From Stratiolaelaps scimitus (Eukaryota > Arthropoda > Arachnida > Mesostigmata > Laelapidae): DNA of 64,000 nucleotides. Position numbers and translations under genes: made by a program. Positions 49,970-62,794 of the stretch are shown one piece after another. Position 1 is the first letter of the stretch. Each line of letters opens with the position of its first letter. The stretch covers positions 3,856,501 to 3,920,500 of the forward strand of contig JABWDB010000017.1 of NCBI GenBank assembly GCA_019614645.1, given 5' to 3'. A model generated the notes under the pieces. The model made no database searches. It saw nothing but the letters and a program-made list of their open reading frames with translations, and was not told the DNA's origin.

Positions 49970-52900
49970 TAGCTCGAAAAAACAAACTTCGTCAACGGAA
50001 CGTTGTTTGTTAAATTATTTAAAATAACGCATGTAGTTCACCCAAATAGGAAATATATATTTATATATATATATATGTTTCAATGTGATTCTGTGCTTTG
50101 GCCTTTAAAGAGTAGTTTACGATAGAGTAAACATTTAATCACCGCTGGCGGCTGGAATGCGTAGATACGCTTTAATTAGTATTGTATACTATATATCTGA
50201 GTGTCTCCAAGAACTAAAGTCAAATTTCAAGCACCAAGCGTCTCGAATCAGGTCAAGGACTCGTCTGTTGTACTACATTGACCGGTTTGGCCGCTTTGCA
50301 ACAAACTAAAGGACCGGTCAAGCGATAAAATCATGTGTTCGCAAACTAGAATGTGCCGGGCCTGCGAGCAAGGACCATGTCATTAGCAATAGAACTCCCT
50401 AGCCGAGGCGCTCGTCCTCACGGCCCTTGCGTTCAACTTCATACACAAGCTGAACCCACTTCAAGCACAACCAGAATCCGACTGGAGTCAACTGAATTGG
50501 AAACGACGTTTGCAAGTACGAGACGAGCACTTCACAATTGCATGTTTCTCTCTCTCTCTCTCTCCTCGTATCTCGGCTTGTTCAGGATTTTGAACATGGG
50601 TACCATTCGTAACTTTGTCTATAGTGAATGAGTAAGGTCCCTTTATTATTGTGCTGTCTCGCCAATAACTGTGTTATAAAAGTTTACGAGTCGAGTTATT
50701 TTATATGACTGGTAATGGCAGTACGAAGATCGCTCTAAGCGCCTGCCAGTGACTTGGAACGAGCTTAATTTCGCTCATTGAATTAAGCATATACTGAGGA
50801 CGTGTCTATATACACGCTATTTTTGTCTGCCGCAAGAGAAAATGTAAGGCAGGGAAGCGAATTGCAGGGATTTGCTTGCGTTGCAATGCGCAATTTACTC
50901 GTCGAATGAGCTTTCGTCGGCGGCCATATGTACTCATCCTCCGACCTGACACGGACAAAAAACAAGCAGATTTTTTGTCCCACAAGGACATGTATCACCG
51001 GTCACACGCTGGAACTTTTTGTGGTTATCTGTAAAATGTCATCTCGCTTGTACCGTAGCAACAAAAATGTGCACACGTATATACCAATTGGGTATAAGAA
51101 GTAGATATGATCCGGGGATTACTTCCGTTTTTGCGTACTAATAAGATTCTTAGATTAGACGAATATGGCAATCGTTTTACGGCTAAAACGACTTGCGCCG
51201 GTTTCGACGGCCTGAAAGGCGATTGTGCAGTTATCTATTATGTGTACATCTACTTATATATCTGTAGCAAGCTTTTCCGGTTGGGCTTTCCGCTGTCCTG
51301 CGGATGAGAATTGCGTAAAAATCGTCGAAGAACATTGCGCCTCCGATATCTTTGCCAGCCCACACATTTATATCTGAGCCAATGGCGACCGAGCGCAACA
51401 GCGCAGAGGAAATACCGGAAAGCGATTGTACCTATTGTGCGATGCATTCGGGCATGAATCATAAATATCGTAAAAACAACAGCGCTCATAGCGGCTTGCC
51501 TCTGACACTGCTACCGCACTACAGCGCTGTTTGCGTTGTTTCTCTAATCATATATCAAAGGAACATCTATCGTGTGTAGCCATGCGGGCAGTTCTGTGTT
51601 TTCGACACGGGAGATTAGAGACTCCTCAATTTCGCAATACGTCCCACTCAGCTCCTCGATTAGGTATTAACAAACCAGAATTGTAATTTCAGGATAGTGT
51701 GAGCTTCCTTGCTCGTCTTATAATAGCTAGGCGAATGCCGCTCGTGGTGGGTAAGTTGCAGAAGCCTTATTGAAATCTGTTGTCGCTCAAATTCGATCTG
51801 TTCTAGACAACCGCGAGCGCAGTTACTGTTATTGGAGTATCACGTTTGTCGGTCTCGTCACTGCATTAGTGATTAGCCGACACCGACATTAGCAGATTAC
51901 CTGTTTCCTATTGATTGTCTGTTGGAATGGCATCTCAGCACACCATTCCAATCGCCGATCTTAAACCCTCGTGCTGTCAAAGGCGTATCCTCTGCATCCT
52001 GCTGGTTGTTGTGCGCGTTGCTAATAAAATTAGTTATTACTTATCCTATATATATATCCTATCGTTGGTTCGTAGTACTGTTAATTCTGAAGATTCGGAC
52101 CAACTCAGAGTGAAGATTAAGTGGGGCGTGAGTTTAGTGGGTAGGTCTGCCACTCCACCAGGCAGGAGTCCCACAGTTCCATGGCAAATACCTCAGTTGT
52201 AAGGCCTGGTCTGCATGAGCATTCTCCGTCATAAAAAAAAATAAAAGTAGATAAATAAATATATCCTAGGGTTACCTGTCTCAGTGCAAAATCACTCACT
52301 TAACCAGTTTTTTTTGCAAAATCACTCACTTAACCTTCCTCGAATCAGGTCATCCATCGCTGATTGTCGTAGCCTAAACATTTTCCCGGTCCTCAATGAT
52401 CTAGTTAGAAATTAGATAATAGGATAGCAAATTGTATAGGATCAACTCGTACAAAAATAGTTACTGCGCAGTAACGATCAGTGCAATCGGTAAAAATGAG
52501 AGGTTTCTCTTAGCATATTACTTGGTCGACGCGTGCAACCCAACAGCAGCTAAGCAGAGGAGGGCTGACGAACGGAAGATACCTGTTACAGTTAGCCAAA
52601 TTCGAGGCCTGTGCGGCATGCGGTGTAACGTATGAAAAAAACCGTCGCTCGTAGCACGCGAACGATTCACAAAAATGTTGTTATCGTTGTTGCTGGAAGA
52701 GATTATCGTGTTTATATTTAGCTGTTGTGGATACTGTCCAACAACAAAAGGCCTACGCTGTCCTACTAGGAATAATGGCACCGTCGTCAGCCTTCCTGGT
52801 CACCAGGCGTTAGGTTCGGTCACCGGGAGACGATCGGCCGTGAAATTCCTGAGTTGCCGCTGTCGTTACTCGACAAGGATAACCTCCGATGGAGGGTCCC

Positions 52901-54133
52901 ATCGAGGTTATGTGATGTGATCCCACGCATAAGCTCTTCGGATTCAGCTGGCTGAATCAGGAAGAATTTAATAACAGTGGACCACCTGTCGTTGCCCGTT
53001 CGTCGACTGAGCACAGTGGCATTATGCATTTCGTATGTTATTTCAACTGCACTGGCAAACATAATATCGGGACACCCTGCCAGGAATTGTTCTTGATATC
53101 CGCTTGCTAGGGAGCGACGGATCACAAATCGGACACCCAATGAACGGTAAAGTATCGTCCGAGGCAAAACGATCGTTTACCGCAAACCATTGAGGACCCA
53201 GAGATGGGAACACTGCATGGTTTTGAACATAACGTCATGTCCTTAGGTTCATGCCCTTAGCTTTTCTTCATCTCGGTAGCTCTGGGGGTAGAATCCGCCT
53301 CCCCGTTGGACACTTCCGCTATGTACAGAGAAAATCTAAATGGCGTATAATTATAAGGCATTGTACCAGAATTCAACAAATTGAGGTTTTTGTTTACCAT
53401 TTTACTAATGACATTGAAAGCTGTATTTTCAATTGTAATTAGGTTAGTTTTCAAATGAATAAATATATCACCTATATTCTGGTAGCTTTTGACTAAGGAG
53501 GTCGAGGAAGTAGACGATCGATTGTTCAAAATCTATCCCGAAACCACAACTCAGGATTTTTCTGGTTTAGAAACTGCTTTGAATTTAGTGGCATTACGAT
53601 TTGATGGTACGGAGAAAACAGAAGCATAACTATCGTCAATGACCACAGGGATCGTTGCAAGAAGACGATCGATGATGGTACCGCTGAATGGACGGGACGG
53701 TTTGTCAACATAAGCCTTTGTTGATATATGAAATGACAAAATGTGAGTCCTGCTAAGTTCCATCAGAATCGGTGTCCAATTTATCGAAGGGTATGACCTG
53801 TTTAGCGTACTGGTTAAGCGGAACATCCTTGGATTACGTTCCTCGAAACTGCGGACTGAGGCAACCTATATATTTTCAAAAGTTTCGAACAAACACAGCT
53901 CAAATTTCGTCCAATTTAGTGCCCACTCCGGTGAAGCATCGGACGCCACTTAAGCGCTACTCTTTCCCAATGGGCGGTCATTCTCGTCAAAGTTCCACTT
54001 TTCCGCCATCGAGTGTCCCAACGTTCCGTTTCTTGCGAGGGCTAGTTACTTTTGGAGGGTTTTTCGATTCGCACAGAAGGGTTGACACCATCTCTCGTAT
54101 TTTGATCCTATTAGCTAAAAACTTGCAATGATT
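49970..54133. other. Unassigned; several minor repeats
   Basis: AT-rich run at 50053-50076, CT run at 50546-50564 and a spaced 21-bp direct repeat (listed separately). Frames such as 52820-53167 (minus) and 53772-54131 (plus) have no recognised domain. Confidence 0.4.
52285..52335. repeat. 21-bp direct repeat with 30-bp period
   Basis: TGCAAAATCACTCACTTAAC followed by C occurs at 52285-52305 and again exactly at 52315-52335, separated by AG and a T run. Confidence 0.9.
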
Positions 54134-54184
54134 CATTCAGTGGTCACAGATCTTGAGTGACGCAAGATCTGTGACCAATGAATG
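54134..54184. repeat. Fold-back: 22-bp arms, 7-base loop
   Basis: Arm 54134-54155 and arm 54163-54184 are reverse complements at 21 of 22 positions (core GGTCACAGATCTTG) around AGTGACG. Transcription through it would give a stable hairpin. No protein frame depends on it. Confidence 0.9.
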
Positions 54185-55721
54185 GCACGAGAGAAAATAA
54201 ATCGCCGAGGCACTGTCCTGGTCAAATGAGCATCTCCATGTACCCGATTGCCCATTAGTGATGAGGGGCAGCGGCGGCCAATAGATGGCTAATTTAGGTG
54301 TGGTTAACTAGCTAGTGATTTTAACATTTGAGTCGCGTTCCTGCAAGGTAGCAAATGCGAAGCGACGATTGTGCCCGCCCCTGATTAATAGTTCGAGTCT
54401 CCTCGGGTCTCTATTCATCAGAAAACGACTTTTAATAGAAAAACGAACAAGACACTAGAAATTTCTCCTTTTTGTCTCAGGCTTCATGTTACTTAAAAAG
54501 TTGTTTGTATTCCTCGGCCTTTCTATCTAGAGCAGGCCTTCTGTACTACGTTTGACTTCAATACATTGTCATCATGATTATTATACATTGTTGCACTATT
54601 TTATTAGAATGTAACACATCACAAGTTGAGTTCAGGCCACTGATTAATCATTTTAGATCTCTAGCCAGCCGACTGAACCGACTGATCCGGAAATGAAATG
54701 AACAGAAACAGCAAGAACGCCTCCGCCCATGAAAGCTGGCTGACACCCCGCTAGCCGTTGGTTCCGACCCTTCGATCCAGATCGGGAATAACTAACACGG
54801 GCAGTCGTCGAGACTGAAGGCGAAGTCGGACGGATGCTTTTTCTGACAAGGTCATCACTAAAGAGGCCAAGCAAGGCAGGGCCTACGGCTCGACATGGCC
54901 GGTTGTCCCGAACCCTAGTTCAGGCCAACCACAGGTGGATCGAAGTGGAGAAGACGAGAGCAAGATTCAGCAGACCGAACACGGAGTTTGCTACAATGTG
55001 CGCGCAAAACGCGACGTTCATATATATTACCGCTAGATGCCGTATGCACGAGGAACAGGTTTAACACGCGTATACGGCGAGTGGGGACAGCTGACGATTT
55101 CACCTACTAATTTGTTTCCATCGACGTTGTACACGCACGCGTAGAAACGAGTGTGAGATATTACCATGTTCAATAGACTCCGACAGAAATAATGAATTTT
55201 CCCCTGATAGAGATGTGCGATTGAGGTGCCCATCAGCTGCCGTAATGCCGCCTGCCCAAATGCGTCATCATCACGTATGCATACCTGCCGCAGCGGCAGC
55301 TGCCGTTCTTAGTACAGCAACTAATGTAATACTGTCTGCTCATTCTGAACGTTGTGAATTTGCGGCACACTAGTCCCGGCGCCACCTAGACGAGTTGCTG
55401 GGGTCCGGCCGCTGTGCGATCGATTGGCATAGAGCAGGCAGGTCTGGGCCGGATAGGGGATCGAGGGAAAATTTGATTTCCGGTGGGAAGGTGGCCGCCA
55501 ACGGACAAACGGGCCGAGGCCTGCCAATCGCGACACGCACTTGGGGAGAGGAAAAGAGTAGGGAGACTTGGGTCAGTGCTGGGCCGCTTTGACCTCTCAT
55601 GGACTTAGCTAGGAAAGAGTGAGATAGAGAAGAATCGAGATTGTCAATCATTCAATCCTGGTCAATAGGGAAGCCCTGCTCAATAGATTGGGTAAACCAC
55701 TTCGCTGGTGTATTCTTCTGC

Positions 55722-55744
55722 GTGTGTGTGTGTGTGTGTGTGTG
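55722..55744. repeat. (GT)n microsatellite
   Basis: Perfect GT run of about 23 bases. Confidence 0.95.
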
Positions 55745-56261
55745 AGCGTGGATATTCGAGGGTGAAATTTTATAATGAGAGGTGACCTAGGAATTCTGCT
55801 GAATACTATTCGATATTAGGTCAGTCGCATATGCTATATGTCTGTGCCATTGAGCGAGGACAGAACGTAACTGCTTCCAGATATTTTGCTTCCGTCTATT
55901 ATATTATATTTCAAGCAAACACTTGTGGTGAGTGTGATCTGTTTGGTATGGTAATGCCCTGCATTATGATTACATGTATGTATATAATATTATTGTCAGT
56001 TGATGCAGCAGTATGTATTCATATGGAAGAGCCTTTATAGACGAATCGACAGAGCTAAGTAGTTATTTAATTCTGGGCTTATATTATAGCATAAGATATT
56101 GTTATGTTATTTCCTGGCAAAGGATTGCCGTAGCTAAATATACAATTGTGGTCTATCTCAAGCGATTGGCAAGGATCTCGATTGAGCGCTTGGCTGATAG
56201 AAAAAATAATTGCAATTAAGTCTGCCAAAGCACAGATGCGCTTGTTCATCGCCGATGAAAA

Positions 56262-56265
<4 letters not shown>

Positions 56266-56308
<43 letters not shown>
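56266..56308. repeat. (AT)n microsatellite
   Basis: Perfect AT run of about 43 bases, the longest microsatellite in the window. Confidence 0.95.
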
Positions 56309-56310
<2 letters not shown>

Positions 56311-57933
56311 TATATCGAAGGCCGCGATACATAGAGAATTTAGAGTGCTAAGCTGGATGTTTACATTAACATAGCGCATCTCGAAGGCAATCCTCTCGTC
56401 AAACCTGCACGGTACGATTTCATGCCTCTGGCAACGGAACAAATCCGCTTGGTTCGCCCTAATGATCTCTGACCATACACATGTACGGGTTGTTCTGTGT
56501 GTGAGTGCGTATGTTTGAGAAGACCCCAAATTCGCGTGAGCATAAACCAAGATCATTTTCACAGACAAACGTCCCAAGTATGACAACGCCGTACGTCGGC
56601 CCGCATCGCGGTGGATGAAGTAGAAGACGAACGAATGCCCAGTTCAATGTTGGGCTTATCGGTGCGTTCGTGGCTGTTTCTCATTGAATTTCTTCGGGAG
56701 CCGGCGTTCCATCCTCAAGGCCCGTTCGGCCCAAGCGTCCTAATGCCCACCGACGCAATCCTGCCCCAAACCCTGTCTCGAAAACCCAAATTTCGACGGC
56801 GCTCCTGGCACTCCCAGGGATATCCCAGCCGGAGAGTGCCCTAACTCAAACTGACGAAGATAACTAGCAGCGAAGATTTTGGTGAAGCTCGGAAAGAGAA
56901 ATCGAAATTGGCTGCGGTAGGCGATGGGATACGGGGGGGACACATTAAATACGTCACTTCCATACGCCGCTGCGTTCACCGCGTATTAGACAGGGTACGT
57001 TCGGTCGCAAGCAAGTAAGATTCAATTATGGCCCATGTACTGTGGTATTGGTTGTAAACGATAGTTAGAATTGGAAGAGAAACGAGAAGTTGTAGTTTTA
57101 ATACCACCGTGGGTATGTCCTGAGACGCGAACACTAGCTAGTTTAGTTCAGTGAATTAATCTGATCCATCACAGGTACACGGGATGAAGGACTTAACTAC
57201 CTCGTTTTGTTTAAATACAAAAACCATCATCTACTTCTTTTGTTTATGTCCTACCTAATAACTTATTTTTTAGACTTTCTGCGTACCACAATCCGAGCTA
57301 TTACCAAGTATCAACAGTATGCGAAGGTGTTACCGCCAGCACATATCATTGTGTAGAAGACTTTTAAAGATATGAAATGTACAGAACGAACTGCTCAACA
57401 CGTATACCGAAAATCCTCGCGTGCAACAAGCAATGATCAGGATAAGACGCTTCTGGGGGGATACTGTTGTGTTGAGGAAGTGGCTGCATTTGCGTCCACG
57501 TCGCACGAATCGGATATTGCCAAATCAGAGGCGGCTGCTGCAGCTGCCACATCCGGAACGCATAAACAAAATTTTAGCTCAGAAGGAACAAGTGTGCAAG
57601 TAGATTCGTGTGGAGCAGCTGTGTTGACTGAGGAGCGAGGGAGAGCGAGAGAGAGAGAGAGAGACAGAGAAATATAATGAGAGAATGGAAGTGCACAGGG
57701 ACGGGAGGCAAAGCTCAGAATCCGATTGAGTCCCGCAAGTGGCTTCGACGCTTCGGAGTCTTCAAAGCGAACCACGCGCACGCACCAGTGTGTACGCACC
57801 GTACATATATTCGCGCCGTCCCGACACGCTCGCATTCGCGCGAGCAGCATAAGAAAAGTTACTCAACAGCTCGTATCGAGCTGGGATACGGCCACCGGCG
57901 TGTCGATAGCGATATTCGGGCTATGATGTAGTC

Positions 57934-59001
57934 ATGCTGATCAATTTTATCCAGATCAACATGGTGCTGATTATTTTTGTCCTGTTGAAGATCTCAGAAG
58001 GGAACTTTTGTAAGACTATAGCGTACGCGGACGATACGTCTCTTTTGTTTCGGGTTTCTCCGTCCATGGTTCAGAGTGATATTCAAGCGGCAGTTGGTAG
58101 AGTTGGAGAGGTGATCGGAATCTTTTGGAGATTAGGACCCGCTGTAAATGCAAGCAAGACAGTTATCACTCTCTTTCGGGCGCCGCGGAGGCTAGCACAG
58201 GTTCAGTCAGTCCCACTCTGTGGTTTGGGTGTGTTGGGTTCAACAGATCCTCATAGTAATACCTAAAGGTCAAGAGCTAAGGCCTGTCAGATCGAGGAAC
58301 AGCCGAGGGTCAGCTCGAAAAAAAACAACTCTGTGGTTTACCAGTTTCGATAGTCCCCGACTGTCAAATACTTAGGCCTAACTACCCGGGACACAGTTGG
58401 TTGGACAGACCACACGACCGGCTTCTAGGTGCTATGCGGTCATCGCCTCACTGAGGCACCTCAATAGTTTGGGAATACCAGTCGAGGGTCTACTTCTAGT
58501 ATATAAAATGCTGCTCGTCCCGTTATTATGCTGAGGCATAACAATTTTTGGTGGGGGGTTTACAGGAACTCTTCGCAGGGGCGATGTCATTCAAAATGAT
58601 GCCCTTAGAGCTATTTTTGGTCGACATCGTAGGGACATCGTTGCCGATGTCCTGGAGAGCCTGGACCTAACTCGAATCGAGGAGCTCTGCGTGATCCAGA
58701 CTGCTCTCTTTGAACTCAAGGCACTTAGGGGAAAATACCGAATGACATCTCGTTTGCCATCACTCCCATTGAAAGAGGCACGATTCGACGAAAAAGGCGG
58801 GAATTTGTATGGCCATTTATTATTAAAGAGTCTAGCCGCCATGCCCTAACTTATCGACCCCCGGTCACCTGGGGTTCGCTCGCTCGCGAGATTCGATTTC
58901 TCAACTCAGCAAACCAGACCGCTTGCAAAGTGAAGAAAGCTGTTAAATATGGAACTATTATATATGTGTATAAAGAACGTAGATTTTATGTGCACAATTA
59001 A
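57934..59001 (+). pseudogene. Non-LTR retrotransposon (LINE) ORF2 fragment
   Basis: The reverse-transcriptase catalytic motif reads IAYADDTSLLF (about 58018-58050). It is followed by the downstream VKYLGLTTRDTVGWTDH block at 58363, the thumb/connection region VIASLRHLNSLG to NDALRAIFGRHRRDIVADVL (58439 on), and a C-terminal tail RPPVTWGSLAREI ending in TAA at 58999-59001. The copy is broken. There is a stop at 58264, a frameshift before 58439, a TGA at 58532-58534, and a second shift near 58795 that restores the first frame. Sequence upstream of 57934 does not continue the RT, so it is 5'-truncated, as LINE insertions usually are. No poly-A tail or target duplication was identified, and the clade is not assigned. 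Confidence 0.85.
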
Positions 59002-61549
59002 ATATTTTGTGTAATGTTCGGGTGGTGATGCACTGTGTATGTCTCCACAGGACCGCCTCAGTAGAGTACTCCGGTTTTGTACATTGCGCAGCTCACAACT
59101 TTTAGTTCGCCTTTTATGGTCATATTTATTATGCTGTGTTACATACATGTTTATCCTTCCTTTTTTTTTTCGAGAACTTGAGTATTGTGAAGCAGTTCTG
59201 ACAATAAACCATGATTTGACAAAAAAATGCTGGTGGTCATCCTTACACAATCATTTCACGAACGGACCTTTATCATTCAAACGGAATTCGGCAGGAAGGA
59301 TCTTTTTGCAGTACAGCAGCCATTGAGATGGTCTGTTCAAAGCGAGTTAACAATTGATCGAATTGTGATTACACTCTCACAGTTTGCTAACCGTCGACTT
59401 TGAGAGGCTGAAATCGGTATTTGCCTATCTCACTAGTGGAACAGAGAGAAGATCTAGTATCCCGTAAACGCCCGCCACTCGTGTTCACGGGAAGCGTCGC
59501 GAGGCTAACATTGCTAGAGGTATCAGGCCATTCCGACCCGTCGAACTCGAATATGTCTCCTCCGCGACGGAGGGATGAAGGAATCTTCGCTTTTGAAGAC
59601 CCTGCTGACCCTGTTGGGTGACACTTCACCCTGTTTTAGTCACACACACACACATAATGTCACACCCAGGCCGGTTCCTGGACGAAGAGCCATAATTCAC
59701 TTGATGATTGAGTGCAGTCGAGCACAGACAGGATGACACAGAGGCGGAAGATCGTATTGTGGAAGGACTTAAATCTAGAAAAAGCTTCAAAGGAACCCAA
59801 TCAGGAATGGAGCCGCAAGTGCTAGTTAGATGAATCACCAGCGATATTGGAACTGGATAGTAGAGAGTAAAGATTAAGTTATTGCATGTGTGACTCCATT
59901 TCGTGGAATAAGAAATATCCATAATCCATGATAGTCAGTAGGGACAGTTACTCGGGCAACCGCATTTTTTCGGGAGCGAACAACCAAAACGCACAGAGGA
60001 ATGACGAGATAGTATAAGCGCCTTGAGGTGACGGTAAATACGCTTCGGCTAACACGCTGGCAGGATGCATTCGAGATCGAAACATGCTATGTACTTTAAC
60101 TTTAATAATAATCAAAACTATCAGGTTTAATATGGCGTGATTAATTGTAGGTGTGAACTGAAATCCCGAAAATTGAATCTTGTTAAACATCTGTTCCCTG
60201 AGCCCAACTGGTTTGTAATCATCGCATCATCAAGGAGCTGTAATAATAGGGGTAATTATTTGGTAATTATTCATAGAAGCTCGGCCTATAAATATGGGCC
60301 TAATCGAGTCGAGCTCGTTACAAGTGAGCTGTTGTACAGGCAAGTCAGTCAGGATCTATTCAAGGGTTTCCCTCTAGAAAAAAATTACATCGTTTATGGC
60401 AGTAAAGGGTTAATTCCTGTAAGTGGCTAACTGCTGAACGCATTAAGGCCTTTAAATGCATCTTTGGCCAAACGTACCCGCATTGTTGACGAGACAGTCG
60501 ATACGATCCTCTGTTCTGGCGATCTCGCTGACAAAATGTTGCACGAAGTTGATATCATCCAGATACCTGTTAGGGAATATAAATGTATAAGGTTTAGTTC
60601 TGCAGTCCGCCTTCGTGCGACTTGATTAAAAAATTCCTCCGAGTCACATTACATTCCCCATGGCGGTATGTCGAGTGAGCCCTAACACCCGGCTGAACCC
60701 TCTGAGTAATTCCATAGGAGATGATAATAATCACTAAATATTGACTCGTTTTTGTTCAAATGCACTAAACACTACGACGAAAGGGTGTATGCTTTTAGAC
60801 AAGACGGACTGCTAAAGCCGCTCAAAATAACTACCAAAGGGGGTGGTTATCCGATGGCGGAGAACAGGAGAAGCAAAAGTAAACACAGATCCCTCTATAC
60901 AACGAGTTAGCGTATGCACACATGCCGGCTCCACGAAATCGAGTGAGTTAATTTCAGACTTGAGTAGATAGCGTCTGTCTTACTCTTGATCGAGCCCCGT
61001 GGTTATAATAAGAGGTGCAGATTTGGAGTGAGCACCACAACATTTAGTGAATGAGGACAGGGCTGCTTTAGAATATACGGAGACGATTCGGATAGACTGT
61101 GTTTTTGCCGGTTGCAAGCAGGGCTCTGCTGGATCAGGACTTCTCGTTAACTGCGAGTTGCGTCGGATACAGTGCGCTTTGGTGTCATTTCAAGGTCTGC
61201 AGTGTAAGCATCCCTGTTGAGAACATGTCTGGATCTATGGTATGTGTTGAGAATACGTCTGAGAGTGTTTAAACAGCATCGTAAGTTTGCTCTATTTACA
61301 ACGGAGTACACACAAGTCGCTCATAAGCGGATATGTGTAAGGCTAGCGCCCTCTTCAAAATGGACAATATTTCAAGACTTTCGCAATGGACCGAAAGGCC
61401 TATAGCGTGAAAGCTGTTTAGTGGCGTTGCTGCAGTTGGTAATTTTCGTACCCTCTACTTCTATTATATATTGAACCAGACCTGTTGGAGACAAATATAA
61501 TGGACCTAGTTAATTAATATATTTACATGTTTACATAAAAATGTTCTAC

Positions 61550-61580
<31 letters not shown>

Positions 61581-62448
61581 TAGAAAAAGAGCTATCATTA
61601 CTGTGTTATTTGTCAAAAAGGCTACATCTTTATCGAGCGACCTTTGCTACAGCTTTGCTTAATCTACAGTACTTGCGGAAAAAGCACCAACAGCCAGGCC
61701 CAACAGGTCGATCTGTGCCATCACATGATGCATATCGAACATCAGTACCTCACGATGGCTGGCAACCGGCCAAGCAGGCAACGTCAATACAATCTGGTCT
61801 CTCCGAAGATTAACTCGAGAATACACTGTACTACATTTATTCGTTTGGTACATAGGTAATTTTGGCCATATTTGTTCGTGTTAGTTTCAATAACACGAAC
61901 TCAATGGGTTTCAAATTTGGTGGACTTTTTCCTATCGAAAACATACATACGTGTGTTTTAATCTCAACAACGAAATGATAGACACAATAATCTGTTTATA
62001 AAGAACGAGTTTGTGTCATCATCATCACCGCTGTTGTTATTCAGGTCAATCCAATGATTTAAGAACAAAAACTCTGTCTCTTTCAGACATGTATAAGCTG
62101 TATGTGTGACACGGTCTCCTTTTGGGTGCTTTACGCTATACGATCGCCTAGCTGATACATATAATAGAAGCAAATTATGATTATTATTATTATCTTTATT
62201 TTTCTCTGAGAGTATCTTGAACGTTTCCTTCATTGCATCTTATTATTGTCATAAGATCCACAAGGCGGACCAGACGAACGCGGTTGGCGTGGCATCATTT
62301 GAGTAAAAATGTCTGATTCTTTTTTTCGATTTTGGTTTCCACACATTTCCACATGATCAGAGAATTTTACTTGAGATCATCAGTATTGGATTGTCAATCG
62401 ATGCAATGGTGTCGTTATGGTAAAATTCGACACGGTAAAAACGCCTAC
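59002..62448. other. Unassigned
   Basis: A CA run at 59641-59653 and a TA run at 61549-61582. An 80-residue minus frame at 59387-59629 has even, codon-like composition but no recognised domain or convincing splice pair. Confidence 0.4.
61549..61582. repeat. (TA)n microsatellite
   Basis: TA run of about 34 bases with one C interruption. Confidence 0.93.
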
Positions 62449-62603
62449 ACGATATAACCCGTTGTCATTTTCACTTGAACCATAAGGACGGTCCGGAGAA
62501 GGGTTCGGACACAAAGGCAACCGCAGATCCATTAGTGTGGGCAATCCATTAGTAATAGAATCGTAGACGGTGCCATTTGGTCCACATATATCTCGGAATC
62601 GAT
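62449..62603 (-). CDS. Candidate exon encoding a Cys-containing segment
   Basis: An acceptor with a good pyrimidine tract (GATTTCACGCCCTTTACATAG) ends at 62604. The frame then reads RFRDICGPNGTVYDSITNG, LPTLMDLRLPLCPNPSPDRP and on to NDNGLYR, where a weak donor GTAGGC or GTGTAG occurs. ICGPNGTVYDS superficially resembles the (V/I)CGxDGxxYxS core of Kazal-type domains, but the Cys that should follow is absent. I therefore do not assign that family. The frame continues open in both directions beyond these sites, so the exon limits are uncertain. Confidence 0.3.
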
Positions 62604-62721
62604 CTATGTAAAGGGCGTGAAATCGAATGAATGTAGCACAATGATGTTTGGCCACCCTGTGTGTATCCACAGCACTTCTACACCATTCAACCGCTGCACG
62701 GAGATTTACCACCATACGTGC

Positions 62722-62794
62722 GTGTCCTGTGGGATTCGAACCGGCGACCCCTACGGTTCCGAGTCCTTAACTGAATACCCCAAGCGAAGGACAC
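62722..62794 (-). repeat. tRNA-like sequence with intact acceptor arms
   Basis: A 73-base segment on the minus strand begins GTGTCCT and ends AGGACAC, exact 7-bp complements. A perfect box B, GGTTCGAATCCC, sits at the right distance from the 3' arm (TTCGAAT, five bases, then the acceptor strand). Overall length is that of a tRNA. However, the expected anticodon stem does not pair, the T stem has two mismatches and box A is poor. It is best read as a tRNA pseudogene or the head of a tRNA-derived SINE. Confidence 0.65.

Larger units (their letters stand above)
54185..57933. other. Unassigned; microsatellites
   Basis: Contains a GT run at 55722-55744, a long TA run at 56266-56308 and a GA run at 57647-57664. 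CpG-rich patches at 55240-55620 and 57700-57900 hold open frames with no recognised domain. Confidence 0.4.

Noticed and set aside
51250..51489. Minus-strand AGKDIGGA as an SDR TGxxxGIG nucleotide-binding motif
   Set aside because: It lacks the preceding strand and the following AxxLA helix of a Rossmann fold, and no donor closes the exon.
53772..54131. 119-residue plus-strand frame
   Set aside because: No ordered domain features, no recognised motif and no supporting splice or promoter signal.
57372..57677. 101-residue plus-strand frame with an Ala run
   Set aside because: It ends in the GA microsatellite, which accounts for its Arg/Glu repeat, and the Ala run comes from a GC repeat. No further support.
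62722..62794. Functional tRNA gene
   Set aside because: The acceptor arms pair, but the anticodon stem does not, the T stem has mismatches and box A is weak.
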